From a virus, in IMG/VR virus record IMGVR_UViG_3300030098_002282, positions 1 to 53,236 of that record: a DNA stretch of 53,236 nucleotides; one strand, 5' to 3'. A model generated the notes under the pieces. It did not search any database. It was not told the origin of the DNA and was given only the letters and a program-made list of their open reading frames with translations. Numbering within the stretch: the stretch's first letter is position 1; the number at the start of each line of letters is the position of its first letter. Of this stretch, positions 20,701 through 28,223 are shown in pieces. The position numbers and the translations under genes are program-made.

Positions 20701-20828
20701 TGCTCAGCGTGTTCTCTAATCAACTCAGATTGAGTATAATCGAACTGATTAGGGTCGCTTTTATATTGGTCTACTAGTTGAGCAGTAGTTTGCTCATCTA
20801 TGGTAGGTTCAAAACCGTACCTTACCAT
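11715..20828 (-). CDS. Giant virion protein with RNA-polymerase-like active-site motif (candidate virion RNAP)
   Basis: A 3037-residue protein, 17 percent of the genome. Around residues 1265-1310 it reads like the second catalytic double-psi beta-barrel of cellular RNA polymerases: R.PMDSL, a basic strand, HPRTMEALGGADLDGDKAS. Asp1297, Asp1299 and Asp1301 of ADLDGDK match the metal-binding NADFDGD site of RpoC and the DFDxDK form in crAss-like virion polymerases. About 370 residues earlier, a DGE (Asp879), a G.NKSF strand and LLGKYQFK (Lys925, Lys929) could be the first barrel. The C-terminal third is helical with hydrophobic segments (SLALGSMFMYSLFG), as in ejected proteins. The neighbours are internal virion proteins. 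The polymerase role is inferred from motifs only. Confidence 0.7.
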   Translation of the reverse strand: MVRYGFEPTIDEQTTAQLVDQYKSDPNQFDYTQSELIREHAEHYKMSSPDTSLGENSFGSLMSQAGKGWIAGFTTLNIDHGEADKQPRTSYERIARSLGHLGGFIGYVPGLRVLSKLGMASKLSTNLMKLRGHSVPLMVGKWATGGIKKTAIGLSKKGINKKGEAVNTVEKFMNTVPGDMMEGAVNLGIASGVSAWQEGIHAVADATLGGGIAGAGFRAIGNLIRVPGAKPIIPGTKLKDLTSEQVNEKVLKGIAGSLMMGLPATLRGATTEEQIYDYLLGAFFGQGEQYIKNRRAIEHLHKMKTQYKDPETGARGTASPELVEGWETMDPKTKDLVKEITTRDAEQGGVISYILARDQLGRMKEMQEAETKAKEIYEGEPVERIRKPEEELTESREGKGTDGENSPELIDSSQSYEALFTKSKHYVQRFLEDQWKEAPEPQTAMEDTWRLINRKWNQVVGENIQAGSTENPAVNMIKWVNKRFKKNIVESPEDPEWSFWVKWGNARIHNKPVQVASIVMDMNPAKERLRKTKDDDIEIDYNPDVRLNILNPNLEPDAVNLAGNAKQLREPVKNIEEAYQREYYERYGVEIDPKTEPVYAIVQDITTNKKANGKYYQEQTFADWRRDLIKEVEAKAGILEAEHGQWSELKGKAKREAIDKWMEKEVETQYNNVMATITKQMAESGYMYLGGKGDAERLYFVKEHPKLQSRMKFLDGTKRRKPNAVVKELLETMKKKDPESVKLYEREKELFQDAFATKSSMSKFQRANTLNRAQAGRLFDRSYLNNILYDLSQNGLPFSRKGFETLENLNVSTAKAYNKRSQIWHTNGIPSDPNYVNQFVSEATGHQLLPEGIRYVLTKDVNKKTHAGSKAEDYVHTMDGEIIALPEIVDALNAGQGLPYGDKSGGVNKSFIVSPDAQFGALLGKYQFKAAPEAQAEAMRRAKIEMIIPESSAKQYGQRDIWDKWEWTGRGIKLVGPTGQNTRHRYTLPVKDIKVVASEITSDKFIKPQRLPKQMQSNLTPFGFNPIKQRVIDGIFERASVESFNGTKEQNTLAETLLKNPGDTKTEAQLLSNIEDIGIRQLLDLINSPAHESFATKAYNKILRINDQIVGELQSEGEMSAQDAHSLKLDAMEWQSVFDRIVQLKPDSLVPLLHKVGDSYRQSVMRNYILSQIVKPRLRNSATSRMTGYDEYLQKKLPELNENDSIFYLDEGFRDLKIHMDDGATLKLGYIWEQLQKPRLNQEVKKRFEDVLEAVVVRVPMDSLSGAHKLQFKGFTGRKGFGSVLHPRTMEALGGADLDGDKASIFFGGEKNGFKKEWREAYGSQKEEYYVKNKKTGLTEIAHNKPKDMKELLTSQDYELLDRIKTPSLRWSPLLRYQASTGAHVGRNMLGPSVVNRSSILAAYNQVRSHLEFEGKDTYYEIDRWGNIKYELTPITSKEGLKKFRKIARATVAFASDPMDEAGLKGTDVFFNAIFDSLFKMKTHHSARDGRKWTKDNEALTTQERKKAFVGIMSGINSASFGRNLETGKAHNVFDFIQSINRIKQVPKGPNERTDLSFNGKVANLTKDLDFSDSLLHRMDRAKLDNWYKNVQETLSNTDYQEIMGLLGRGSMTIPKNRPLEIVQKYDLFNVDSRKEFIWNEGFGELLSRHPDYFFNEYKRMHESPDVFSELPRVNDRVDKAMRKMGAKGNTFGLHEKKKIGRRIQWTLFGKAHNKITKGDIIELAGGVDAIPRNARKKILENIIKLAGDSLSNDMGDWASARLLKEVWNKDVIPPEQFAEYAKVVDAIQRLKSKQDKERDALEPLKDLEMDDKTKRMILELDRTIEGQTTTREMDQRQLDDAIAKYKDGMTRAESDLFDAMLISSWKRGDPEIVGRLQNAKKKIDNSKKEYGYKSYMALQRYLDTKSRQLHNTQFNRVGFASKEVGDHIIKRQLDLMEQAYEQFRYEDSGRDTRVAKQITKNLEAENKKQPLFDEGGKRTEGLAINQHDYSKKTQKYLEDYAPFSQLEQHKDVIVSSKAKKVMNEIISNMDYYGPQTRENLHLIVRDMINKDINTMTLEDWEVVNNIFRDHREGTWFQKTFAKVEGEFPKLAKRFYRMFPEAVDRDIMRHEINWNTVDTIYKDRHGNWVTGKGKTAQGWMGELQRNIHLSQEVATMENQREEREWGNLSEPYMTTELGRDLWDFAAMKFESDYMPRRLRERALTGDKLTEEYARNYERRTAEMSEKIDWENTQNRLLTLTSGVRKPARQLVEEIHQLLALKNFENHQKLVGDQKVWKEFVEKKRNKLEFYTTVDAEGNIVNTEIPVVSRKKMIKWVTDHFVNNKPFPIEKLGMDGQRKIILGMQMGQIREAERLAGDKNPIRQVLLGGLSEKLSNKKINFDTGMLGELKTVGDKPGIYGYFPHVAKHFEKGIMMGDLTKKIEIIWQSNRPVAEKKQMIAKLYMKSKQLSGDFVEADIINETWEHITDAIIKKQQGKKTNEEIKWFDNLQRIGNQFSRENHIEGWSTAPEAYLDYTQSITKTFYRNLGQILSRETINEFAKQHKDMPTDLRTSWMNYFKLYAQQSLGFPAIIPKEMFDNDKMKIKGTLYGSLADNRVATRFDQIGRKLGLVGKGKGLPPELKSLDKVSAQAVINLGNMEAKYALATLLAHPKSSIGNYLGGSQMTIVNAGFNNFIKAKKLDYLRKTIDPEFKSWEDVNRWVRELGIIEEFIIREIGANPQLTGANWQAFLKDFRRAVKKDPDLPDISFRDLMKKHNLGKGMMDVAGKFMSLPERALRRDSFIAHYIQARDKLGGRTLPKDHPYLIEMGKKGVKATQFLYSVPFRPMFAGTAMGKVISRFQLWAWNSVRYRNTIIREAALRGISQGSPEFGRFKRLMIADTLSLALGSMFMYSLFGSQMPQPYAWFQDLGDWLFGNEEERDRAFFGAYPGKLAPLQLITPPSFRLTGPILNGLINDDWEKMANYYTWTMFPFGRLARDLVGPGGLTENPYYGLDKLTGLPIVGAKRISTKRKKEEEKGTEFWTPPGMKASNYFAGTEEA

Positions 20829-20832
20829 ATCT

Positions 20833-22149
20833 TTAGTCGTTTAAAGCGGCGTCTAGTAAAGAACCTGCTCCATAAGCAAGAGCACCTAAACCAGTTCCAA
20901 CCCAATGCTTACCTGCTCCAGCCTTGCCAGCTAGTTTTAAAAGCTGTGCGGCTCTAGGACCATATTTTGCTATCAATGAAGGACCTCCAATACCACCTGC
21001 TATTTCACCTAGTATTCTATAGTCCTCTCCACCAATAGCCTCAGTTACAGAACCAAGAAGCTTTCCTCCTCCCATTGAACCAAGAAGACCAACACCAATT
21101 CCTTTAGCCGTATTTAAAGCCCCCTTTTTTCCTGCTTCAATTTGTCCTTTTTTAAATTCATCACGAAGCCTATCTTCTTCAACCTGCAATTTTTCATTTC
21201 TAGCTCTTGAAAATTTACTTCTTTCATTTATCATCTTTTTCTTTTCAGCATCTATTGCAGTTATTCGCTTTTGTTTAGCTTTAAGATTGTTTTGTTCTGT
21301 CTTATTTAGATTACCTTTTTTATTTAAAGCTCCTATTTCTTTCTTTAACTTGGCTCTTTCTGAGGAAAGCTTTTTCTGGGCTTCTCTAAAGCTCCTATCT
21401 TTACCATAGAGCTCACGAAGTTCCTTGCCTTCATCGCCTTTAATAAATTTTTTGTATGCCGCTTGTCCTTTCTGCGTTGCATATCTTTTTCCTGCTTGAA
21501 GACCTTTATAACCAAGGTACCCAGTTCCTACTAATGCAGGACCTAATACACCAGTAGCAGACTTACCCTGTGCTTTCCTTGCTTCCATCCAATCAGGAAC
21601 CCAAGCTTCATTTTTTTGACCCGGTACATATCCTAAAGTCATAAGCCTCTGCCTAAGGTTATCATCAGTTATATTTTTATACCAATCATGAAAGTTTTCT
21701 CCACCTGTTTCTTTTATCTTAGGAACTACTTTCCATATATCATCAGTACCCATTTCTGTCATTCTTCTTTCTATGGCACTAACTATCTCCATGTCTCTTT
21801 CATTGGTTTTGTTCTTGAAAAAATCTTGTATTTGTTGTGGAGTAGTATCTCTACCAAATGCTCTCCTCATTTCCCTAGCTTTTCTTTTACCCTTAGAAAG
21901 CTCATCATAATGCTGTTTCCAAGATTTACTAGAACCTACTTGCATATGACCATCTTGAAAACTATCATAAAAATCTGTGGATATCTTACCCATAGCGTTT
22001 GCATTAGCATTTATTTTATCAAGGAAAGCCTGTTCCCTGTCAGCTTGTTTAATCTCTTGAGCTCTTTGCATAGTTTCACTTAGTTGTGAAAACATAGAGT
22101 TTCCACCACCTTGAAAAGCCATTCCTCTACCACCTTGGTATATTGCCAT
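20833..22149 (-). CDS. Putative internal virion/ejection protein (438 aa)
   Basis: A 438-residue protein whose central 230-340 region is strongly charged and helical, a probable long coiled coil (KKLSSERAKLKKEIGALNK). A Gly/Ala-rich hydrophobic C-terminus follows (GIGVGLLGSMGGGKLLG and more) that could span a membrane. This composition is typical of podovirus core or ejection proteins, though no family match is evident. It lies directly upstream of the giant gene, with four bases between them. Confidence 0.6.
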   Translation of the reverse strand: MAIYQGGRGMAFQGGGNSMFSQLSETMQRAQEIKQADREQAFLDKINANANAMGKISTDFYDSFQDGHMQVGSSKSWKQHYDELSKGKRKAREMRRAFGRDTTPQQIQDFFKNKTNERDMEIVSAIERRMTEMGTDDIWKVVPKIKETGGENFHDWYKNITDDNLRQRLMTLGYVPGQKNEAWVPDWMEARKAQGKSATGVLGPALVGTGYLGYKGLQAGKRYATQKGQAAYKKFIKGDEGKELRELYGKDRSFREAQKKLSSERAKLKKEIGALNKKGNLNKTEQNNLKAKQKRITAIDAEKKKMINERSKFSRARNEKLQVEEDRLRDEFKKGQIEAGKKGALNTAKGIGVGLLGSMGGGKLLGSVTEAIGGEDYRILGEIAGGIGGPSLIAKYGPRAAQLLKLAGKAGAGKHWVGTGLGALAYGAGSLLDAALND

Positions 22150-22171
22150 AATCTATACTCCTTTATAATCC

Positions 22172-22702
22172 TTACTTTGGAAAGAATCCTTTAGCCAGAA
22201 GTCCGATACCACCCTGCATCATAGCCCCTCTATTAGCGGCTTTATCAGCTTCTACATTAGCCATTGATGTATTTAAGTCACTTTGCATAGCCCCTGCTTG
22301 TTGTAACATAGCTCCTTGTTGTCCTAAGTAACCAGCACCTAATTTTTGTTGATTCATAAATGCTTGTAATCCTTGAGTACCTGCACCCATCATATTTTTA
22401 TACGCTTGGTTATTGGTTGCTTGTTGTAATAATCCTGAGCCACCCATACCTTGCTGAGCCGCCATTCTTTGAGCTTGCATTCCTCCAGCCGCAGTTGCAT
22501 CAGCCGCCGCAGTTTGTAATAAATTTCTTTGATTAGTATTTATACCACTATTAAAATTCATTGAAGCATCGGCAAGATTACCGAATTGACTCCCCAATGC
22601 GTTTAAGCCAGAAGTATACTGACCCATGCCCTTATTAATCATACTATTCATTTTATCTTGATTGGGATTACCTGCTATAAAATCTATTATACCACCTAAC
22701 AT
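22172..22702 (-). CDS. Ala/Gly/Gln/Met-rich internal virion protein
   Basis: A 176-residue low-complexity protein dominated by Ala, Gly, Gln, Met and Asn (for example GMQAQRMAAQQGMGGSG). The N-terminus (MLGGIIDFIAGNP) and the C-terminus (GIGLLAKGFF) are hydrophobic. Small internal core proteins of short-tailed phages share this composition and are injected with the DNA. It belongs to the ejection-protein set 9787-22702. Confidence 0.65.
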   Translation of the reverse strand: MLGGIIDFIAGNPNQDKMNSMINKGMGQYTSGLNALGSQFGNLADASMNFNSGINTNQRNLLQTAAADATAAGGMQAQRMAAQQGMGGSGLLQQATNNQAYKNMMGAGTQGLQAFMNQQKLGAGYLGQQGAMLQQAGAMQSDLNTSMANVEADKAANRGAMMQGGIGLLAKGFFPK

Positions 22703-22704
22703 AA

Positions 22705-22935
22705 CTACCTCAAATTAAATGTAGATGAATCTGACCTAATCCATCCATCTTTGTGTTTAAACTCAACATAATGTTTACCATCTTCTTTAATAACTCTATA
22801 AGTATTTAACTGAGCTTCAGAGTTTTTAGCAGATGAAGACTCCCTGTCTCCTTTGATAGACTGCTCTAACTTATTAACTCTTTCATCTAAATCTTCAAGT
22901 TCCATTTTTATTGTAGGGTCGTCTACTCTACTCAT
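22705..22935 (-). CDS. Hypothetical protein (76 aa)
   Basis: A small protein with an N-terminal coiled-coil segment (IKMELEDLDERVNKLEQSIKG), a polar linker and a short beta-rich end (YRVIKEDGKHYVEFKHKDGW). Its start overlaps the end of the nozzle gene. Given its place between nozzle and ejection genes it may be a minor tail component, but no motif identifies it. Confidence 0.65.
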   Translation of the reverse strand: MSRVDDPTIKMELEDLDERVNKLEQSIKGDRESSSAKNSEAQLNTYRVIKEDGKHYVEFKHKDGWIRSDSSTFNLR

Positions 22936-25900
22936 ACTTTACTACTCCTCGCTTTAATAGGTCTTAAGTGAACTCCTATAGACTCTAAAGTCCTTTGTCC
23001 ATTATCATCCACAACCTGTACCTGTAGAGACTTAGACTTTCTATCACTCGAAGATACCCGATTAGAAGTTAATGTTTGGAAAGAACTATTACTAGCATTT
23101 TTATACTTAGTTACAAGACCTGAACTACCCTCAGTATGAATCTCAGAAAAAGACTTATCGTAAGTATCAAAACCAGCAGTGATTTTCTTTGATTGAAACT
23201 CCCAAGCTTTTCTAGTAGAACTAGTCCCTATTTGCATTAATTTTCCGTCTGATGCAATTATCTCTCCAAACTTACCTTGAGTAATAGACTTTACTTTATT
23301 AACAAAAGTCCAGAAGTCCCACCTTCTGGTCATCACACTATATACCCAAGCGTATGATGAATTGCTAACTTCAAATATTACCATTAAGGCTTTTCTTTCT
23401 CCATCAAATGCTAACATAGGTGGAGAGGTTTCAAGAGATGTGCTTATACTATCCCAAGTAAAGTTTGTTAAATCTGTATTGTCTGAGCTATATATAGGGG
23501 TGCTAATTATCTTAGAAGCTTTGCCATTGTGTAAATAAACTCCGTACTTATCTGCAAAAAACATTCCATAATCGGTTGCTATTATACTTTTTTGACTCAA
23601 TGCACCAGCACCTTCCATTTTGTCTATAATTGATAAGTTATTAGGGTTTATTGCATAGATATTTGACTCTGTAAAAGCATACAATATATTATTATACGAC
23701 TTTAATGCAGTAGGCTTGTCTTGTAATGCACAATATTCATTAGCCCAATTAAAGACACTAAACTTACCTGCTTTGCTTCTAAATATATAGTTGCCAACAT
23801 TAGTTATTTCTGGATTATTAGCATCTCCAACAAATAAATACCCAGCACATTGTTCTGATATTTTATATGACAACCAATTCGTCGTCATAGCTGGTGATAT
23901 ACCAGTTAAAGCTTCGTAAGAACCAAAGTTTTTTCCTTTTTGGTCTTTTACAACATATTCTACATAGCCATTACTACCACTAGACCAACCACTATTATCT
24001 AGAGACACAGATTCAACTAGTTGATAATCTAAATCAGGTTCAGTGGCACTTCCATCAAAAGCCTTACCTCTATATATATTTATATGAGACAACCTCGGTG
24101 ATACCTTATCAGGTAAGAGTCCAATAGTTATCTTATGACCATGTTTAAATGGATTGTTACTAGCATTAGAATACAAAGTTTCACCTAAACAACTTTCTTG
24201 ATACCCATCATAAAGCATAGATATCCTATAGAAGTTTTTATAGTAATGTGAGTTATCATCTTTATCAGTACCATCAGGTAATAAATTAGAGTTATCTTTC
24301 TCACCTGCTCCGTCAGCAATAGCAACAGTAATAGAACTTAATACATCTATCTTACTCCAACTAGCAGTTTCAGCAACATCCCCTACATCATCAAGGTAAA
24401 AGCAACTAAATGATAGACTTGTTGTTACTGCTATCCAATCAAAATCTGAAGCTGTATCGTTATAATTAAGTGTCTGAGATGGTCCTTTCCAATCGTTTAT
24501 ATTCTCACTAGGTGTATACTTTTTCCTTGATATAGAAGAGTTTAAAAAGACCCGTCCATCTAAATCATTTTGATTTAATTTGCTATTATTTAAAGTTAAT
24601 AAATCATAGAATATCACAGAGTCTTTTTCTGTACATACTATTCCCCTTGGCTGAAGTATTGTTGTATTAGGCATAAATGAATTAATACTTGACAAGCCAG
24701 TATATTGCCCACCATCACCGTACCACTGCATACTTAGTTCTTCACTTCCGTATGAACCTGAGATTGATACATCTATCTTAGTGTCAATATCAACACTTGA
24801 ATTGTTTAATGCAATTCTTTTTATACCTGCATATGAAGTACTGCTTTCAGGTTGCCAAGATTCGCTATCAGTGTAAACTTCGATATGGGCACCTAATGCA
24901 GTTGTCTTGGTATCTTGTTTTATAAATGGTCCTATTTGTTTATATCTATAAATCACGCCTTGACCATCACTATTACTAGAAGGGCTCTCAGTGTCATATG
25001 TATGCGAATAATCTTCATTTTCAAAAGTATTAAAAACCCAAGGTATAGCTACAGCAACTGTTTCAGAGCCTGATTTATTACTATATAAAAATAATCCTTT
25101 TGGATGTATTGCCTTCTTCAGTCTCCAATCTGGAGTATTACTTCCGTAAATCTCTTGCTGACTGTAACCTTCACCACCAGTTCCTTGACCGGGGTCTGAG
25201 GTGTTTTCATACCACCATTCATCGTGTAAATATCTAAACCAATAAGCATCTACTTCAGCGTTATTACTATTATCACTTGTTTGAAATGGTCCAGTTATAT
25301 TAGTAAACTCAATAGCAGTGTAACCAATATCTGGGAGACTACCGGGTGCACTTGTTATGTCAGTGCTTCTCCATAAATACTCTGTTTTATGATTACCTAT
25401 ACCAAATGATTTCTCTTCCCAAGAAGCGTCACTATCATAATAATTTGATGAAGAAGCTAGGACATAAACGAAACCATCAAGTACTAATACATCACTAAGC
25501 TTTACAGTATCATTCATAAATGGCGTAGCTAAAGTAGAACCTGAAGCACTTGTTAATTTATAGCTTCTATTACCACTCAAAGACATAGCTGTTCCACTAG
25601 CACCTATTGTATATTTTTTTAAATGATAGTCAGATACATTGTCATATAATACCCAAATATCAGTATTTGTTTCGTGGTCAAGATATATACCACAAATTGT
25701 TCCACCAACATTTAGACTGCTTTCTACTCCATCTGAACGATTGGCTTTTAATAACCAAGAACTTCCTTTAACATACCCAACTATTAATTGAGATGAGGAA
25801 GTTAAATCTATATTAGCATCTTCTGCATCATCACTACTAGGTGCAGGAAGACAAAACTCCTCAAAGGCAGGCAAAACTGATGTACTAACAGATATAGCAC

Positions 25901-26858
25901 CATTAGTTAATAGAAAAGTTTCACCCATATCTCTACCAAATTGTTTCACATTTGGATACCCCATATATAATGGTTCATTTTGTGGACCTATCCCTGCAAA
26001 AGTATCATCCCCTCTAGTAGCAAATGTAGGTTCATTTTTTACTGCATTTTGATAAGGTAAATAAGTTTGACTCGAAGGATAACTTTTAGCTTCTGCTTTT
26101 ACAGAATACACATCTTCAAGCATAGAAAATGCTTCTTGAGACTTGTCCCATCCTAATATATTATGTGCTCCATTTTTATTTATTCTAGTCATTTTATCAG
26201 CACTGTACTCTCGTATAGGAAATCCAGTAAAATTCCAATGTATATAACTACCTGCTTGCATAGCAGTATTTTGGTCTATTCCAGAAAAATAAAACTCTAA
26301 GCCATGCATATATGCTTTACCACTACCAAATTTTTCATTACTAGCATCGTGGCTTAGGACACTCGTGCTTCCATCATGAAGTTGGCAAACATAAGAACAA
26401 TAAGCGTCTACTTTAGCAGTACCTGATATAGCAGAATTATGAATACCTGCGGTTCCTGACCCATTATCTATTGTAAATTTCTTAACTGAATCACCCTCAG
26501 TTCCTGTAGTTATAGCGGTTACTCTACCTATGAATCCATTATTATTACTTGTTACGGAATTACTAGCTCCAGTTGCACCATCACCGCCATTTGAAGAGTA
26601 GATATAATCACCAACCCATATAGGCACACCTTCAGTTGAATCACTAAAAGTACCATCTCCTTCATCTTTTCTAAGTGTCACGGTTGAAGACCCACCTTGA
26701 AATTGAAGAAAGTATTGAGCGTCCCAATTCTTTATAATTACACCAAAAGTCTCATTAGTACCTGTTGCTGTAACTCGAACTTGGTAATCTATTTTTCTAG
26801 AACCTGTATATGTACCAGATAATTTTAAGTTGGCAGGATTAAAATTAGACTTAGGCAT
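22932..26858 (-). CDS. Tail nozzle-like beta-propeller protein (1308 aa)
   Basis: A large beta-rich protein. Its C-terminal third has repeated blades: an IIATDYGMFFADKYGVYLHN segment, an FDGERKALMVIF segment and WVYSVMTRRWDFWTF. These resemble the propeller of podovirus tail nozzle proteins (T7 gp12 / P22 gp10 type), in which each blade reports a value and displays it. The N-terminal 800 residues are Ser/Thr/Gly/Asp-rich and may carry extra receptor-binding or decoration domains, which makes it longer than most nozzles. It is coupled to the 26858 gene by a TAATG overlap. Confidence 0.75.
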   Translation of the reverse strand: MPKSNFNPANLKLSGTYTGSRKIDYQVRVTATGTNETFGVIIKNWDAQYFLQFQGGSSTVTLRKDEGDGTFSDSTEGVPIWVGDYIYSSNGGDGATGASNSVTSNNNGFIGRVTAITTGTEGDSVKKFTIDNGSGTAGIHNSAISGTAKVDAYCSYVCQLHDGSTSVLSHDASNEKFGSGKAYMHGLEFYFSGIDQNTAMQAGSYIHWNFTGFPIREYSADKMTRINKNGAHNILGWDKSQEAFSMLEDVYSVKAEAKSYPSSQTYLPYQNAVKNEPTFATRGDDTFAGIGPQNEPLYMGYPNVKQFGRDMGETFLLTNGAISVSTSVLPAFEEFCLPAPSSDDAEDANIDLTSSSQLIVGYVKGSSWLLKANRSDGVESSLNVGGTICGIYLDHETNTDIWVLYDNVSDYHLKKYTIGASGTAMSLSGNRSYKLTSASGSTLATPFMNDTVKLSDVLVLDGFVYVLASSSNYYDSDASWEEKSFGIGNHKTEYLWRSTDITSAPGSLPDIGYTAIEFTNITGPFQTSDNSNNAEVDAYWFRYLHDEWWYENTSDPGQGTGGEGYSQQEIYGSNTPDWRLKKAIHPKGLFLYSNKSGSETVAVAIPWVFNTFENEDYSHTYDTESPSSNSDGQGVIYRYKQIGPFIKQDTKTTALGAHIEVYTDSESWQPESSTSYAGIKRIALNNSSVDIDTKIDVSISGSYGSEELSMQWYGDGGQYTGLSSINSFMPNTTILQPRGIVCTEKDSVIFYDLLTLNNSKLNQNDLDGRVFLNSSISRKKYTPSENINDWKGPSQTLNYNDTASDFDWIAVTTSLSFSCFYLDDVGDVAETASWSKIDVLSSITVAIADGAGEKDNSNLLPDGTDKDDNSHYYKNFYRISMLYDGYQESCLGETLYSNASNNPFKHGHKITIGLLPDKVSPRLSHINIYRGKAFDGSATEPDLDYQLVESVSLDNSGWSSGSNGYVEYVVKDQKGKNFGSYEALTGISPAMTTNWLSYKISEQCAGYLFVGDANNPEITNVGNYIFRSKAGKFSVFNWANEYCALQDKPTALKSYNNILYAFTESNIYAINPNNLSIIDKMEGAGALSQKSIIATDYGMFFADKYGVYLHNGKASKIISTPIYSSDNTDLTNFTWDSISTSLETSPPMLAFDGERKALMVIFEVSNSSYAWVYSVMTRRWDFWTFVNKVKSITQGKFGEIIASDGKLMQIGTSSTRKAWEFQSKKITAGFDTYDKSFSEIHTEGSSGLVTKYKNASNSSFQTLTSNRVSSSDRKSKSLQVQVVDDNGQRTLESIGVHLRPIKARSSKV

Positions 26859-27118
26859 TAGCCACCTCCACCACCACCACCACCAGATGGTGCTTTATAT
26901 ACACCGACAGTAATAGGTCCTGCTCCAGTACTAGAGGAACTAAAACCACCTAAAGCAGTAGCATAATTTTCTGTTTTCCTACCTTTTAAAAATCCATCAC
27001 TTGCTATTGTTTCAATATCCTTAGAAAAATCAGCCGCATCTGCTGGTATATCTTTAGCATCTGGAGTAGCTACTATACCAGAGTTAAATTGTTTTATTTC
27101 TGCTACTTGTTTTGGCAT
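26858..27118 (-). CDS. N-terminal nozzle-type segment with poly-glycine tail
   Basis: An 86-residue protein that reads like the usual start of a nozzle protein (IKQFNSGIVATPDAKDIPA, then a DGFLKGRKT turn) but stops after eight consecutive glycines encoded by a GGT repeat. The next gene, the big propeller, begins at the overlapping TAATG. I infer that a single ancestral nozzle gene has been split. The poly-glycine end may act as a flexible linker. Confidence 0.7.
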   Translation of the reverse strand: MPKQVAEIKQFNSGIVATPDAKDIPADAADFSKDIETIASDGFLKGRKTENYATALGGFSSSSTGAGPITVGVYKAPSGGGGGGGG

Positions 27119-27891
27119 TAACCTATTATTAACTCCCCATCTACAACTGTTTTACCATCAATTATTGTACAAAGTTCCACATTAAAATTACCCTTATCAT
27201 AGAAGTTCACTATTGCAAATCCTAATTGCCAATTGTGTTGCCTTCCTCCTAACCATACATTTGCTTCTGAACTCATATCCTTTAAACAACCTATACTCCA
27301 AGCTGACTTTGGACCATCCATATGTGTGACTGAGGATTGTTGGAAATCATGATGGTGTCCATACATAACATTACAACCAAGTCGTAGCAAATGATTCCTA
27401 GTGTGGTTAATACCAGCAAAATGGTGACCGTGATAAAAATAAAGATGACCAATCTTAAGCATCTTCCCGATTGGATGAAATTTATAGCCACGCTGTTTAA
27501 GGCGTACTGCGTCTTTAAATAAATAGCCTTTAAGATAGGGATTCTCATCCACAAACCTATTAAGCCAGTCATCATGGTTTCCTTCAGTAATATGCCTTTC
27601 TTTAGTCCCTGCTTTATCAAGTGAAGCATCTATTAAATCCATTCCTGCATTTACTTGCTCAATTTCTTTATCCACGAAAGGTAACTGGTACTCCAATGGA
27701 GGTCTTTTCTTTTTTCTCCATTGCCAGTGGGATACACTTTCCCACTCGCCAGTATCCCCAAGGTCAACATAGATATCTGGTTTAACTTTCTCAATTGCCT
27801 TACAAACAACACTAATCGCTCTAGTATCGTGAAAAGGAAAATGTTTATCTGGCGTAACAATTGCACGCTTTAATTTGGTCCGTTTGCCCAA
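27118..27891 (-). CDS. Calcineurin-like metallophosphoesterase
   Basis: A 257-residue protein with all five metallophosphoesterase blocks in order: D15-K-H17, the GD in VDLGDTGEW, GNHDDW, the FYHGHH strand and GHHHD. These residues hold two metal ions. The substrate could be a phosphoester in nucleic acid, a nucleotide or a protein; homologues occur beside phage tail and lysis genes without clear substrates. It starts at 27891, overlapping the zinc-ribbon gene by 22 bases. Confidence 0.9.
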   Translation of the reverse strand: MGKRTKLKRAIVTPDKHFPFHDTRAISVVCKAIEKVKPDIYVDLGDTGEWESVSHWQWRKKKRPPLEYQLPFVDKEIEQVNAGMDLIDASLDKAGTKERHITEGNHDDWLNRFVDENPYLKGYLFKDAVRLKQRGYKFHPIGKMLKIGHLYFYHGHHFAGINHTRNHLLRLGCNVMYGHHHDFQQSSVTHMDGPKSAWSIGCLKDMSSEANVWLGGRQHNWQLGFAIVNFYDKGNFNVELCTIIDGKTVVDGELIIG

Positions 27892-28151
27892 GCTTCCTCC
27901 CAGTCTTTTTCTGTTAATTCTATTTCAGGAGCTGATTGTAATAATCTCTCCGTTTTTGCTCTAGAGTATCTAAGCATATGTTCATTACAATGCTTACATT
28001 CCCATATTACAGGTCCTTCATTTATACCTATAATTTCGACACCAACAATATCATCACATCCACAATAATAGCACTCAAGAGGTTCTTCTTTGGATAGCTT
28101 ATTGCCCTGTATATTGAAACCGTCAATGCGTTTTTTAGTAGCCATATTCAT
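27870..28151 (-). CDS. Small zinc-ribbon protein
   Basis: A 93-residue protein (ATG 28151, or ATG 28145 six bases later) with two CxxC pairs, CYYCGC and CKHCNE, spaced about 32 residues apart, which should bind zinc. The C-terminal half is acidic and helical. It sits just upstream of the phosphoesterase and overlaps it, so the two are probably made together. The hairpin at 28157-28221 lies in its leader and no strong ribosome site is visible. Confidence 0.75.
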   Translation of the reverse strand: MNMATKKRIDGFNIQGNKLSKEEPLECYYCGCDDIVGVEIIGINEGPVIWECKHCNEHMLRYSRAKTERLLQSAPEIELTEKDWEEAWANGPN

Positions 28152-28156
28152 TATTA

Positions 28157-28221
28157 TTTTAGAGGGACTAACGATAGTTAGCTAAGGAGGAGAAAGCCGT
28201 TCAAGGTTCGCCCCTCTAAAA
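28157..28221 (-). terminator. Long-loop hairpin between late genes
   Basis: TTTTAGAGGG (28157-28166) and CCCTCTAAAA (28212-28221) form a perfect 10-bp inverted repeat with a 45-base loop that contains a purine-rich stretch. The arms end in TAAAA, as other hairpins of this genome do. It could terminate or process the late transcript between the genes at 28224 and 28151. Confidence 0.5.
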
Positions 28222-28223
28222 TT

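Noticed and set aside
26861-26886. GGT repeat considered as a phase-variation or frameshift site fusing the nozzle genes
   Set aside because: A triplet repeat does not change the frame when it expands, and the downstream frame read back through the repeat would encode poly-tryptophan, so a fusion inside the repeat is implausible.
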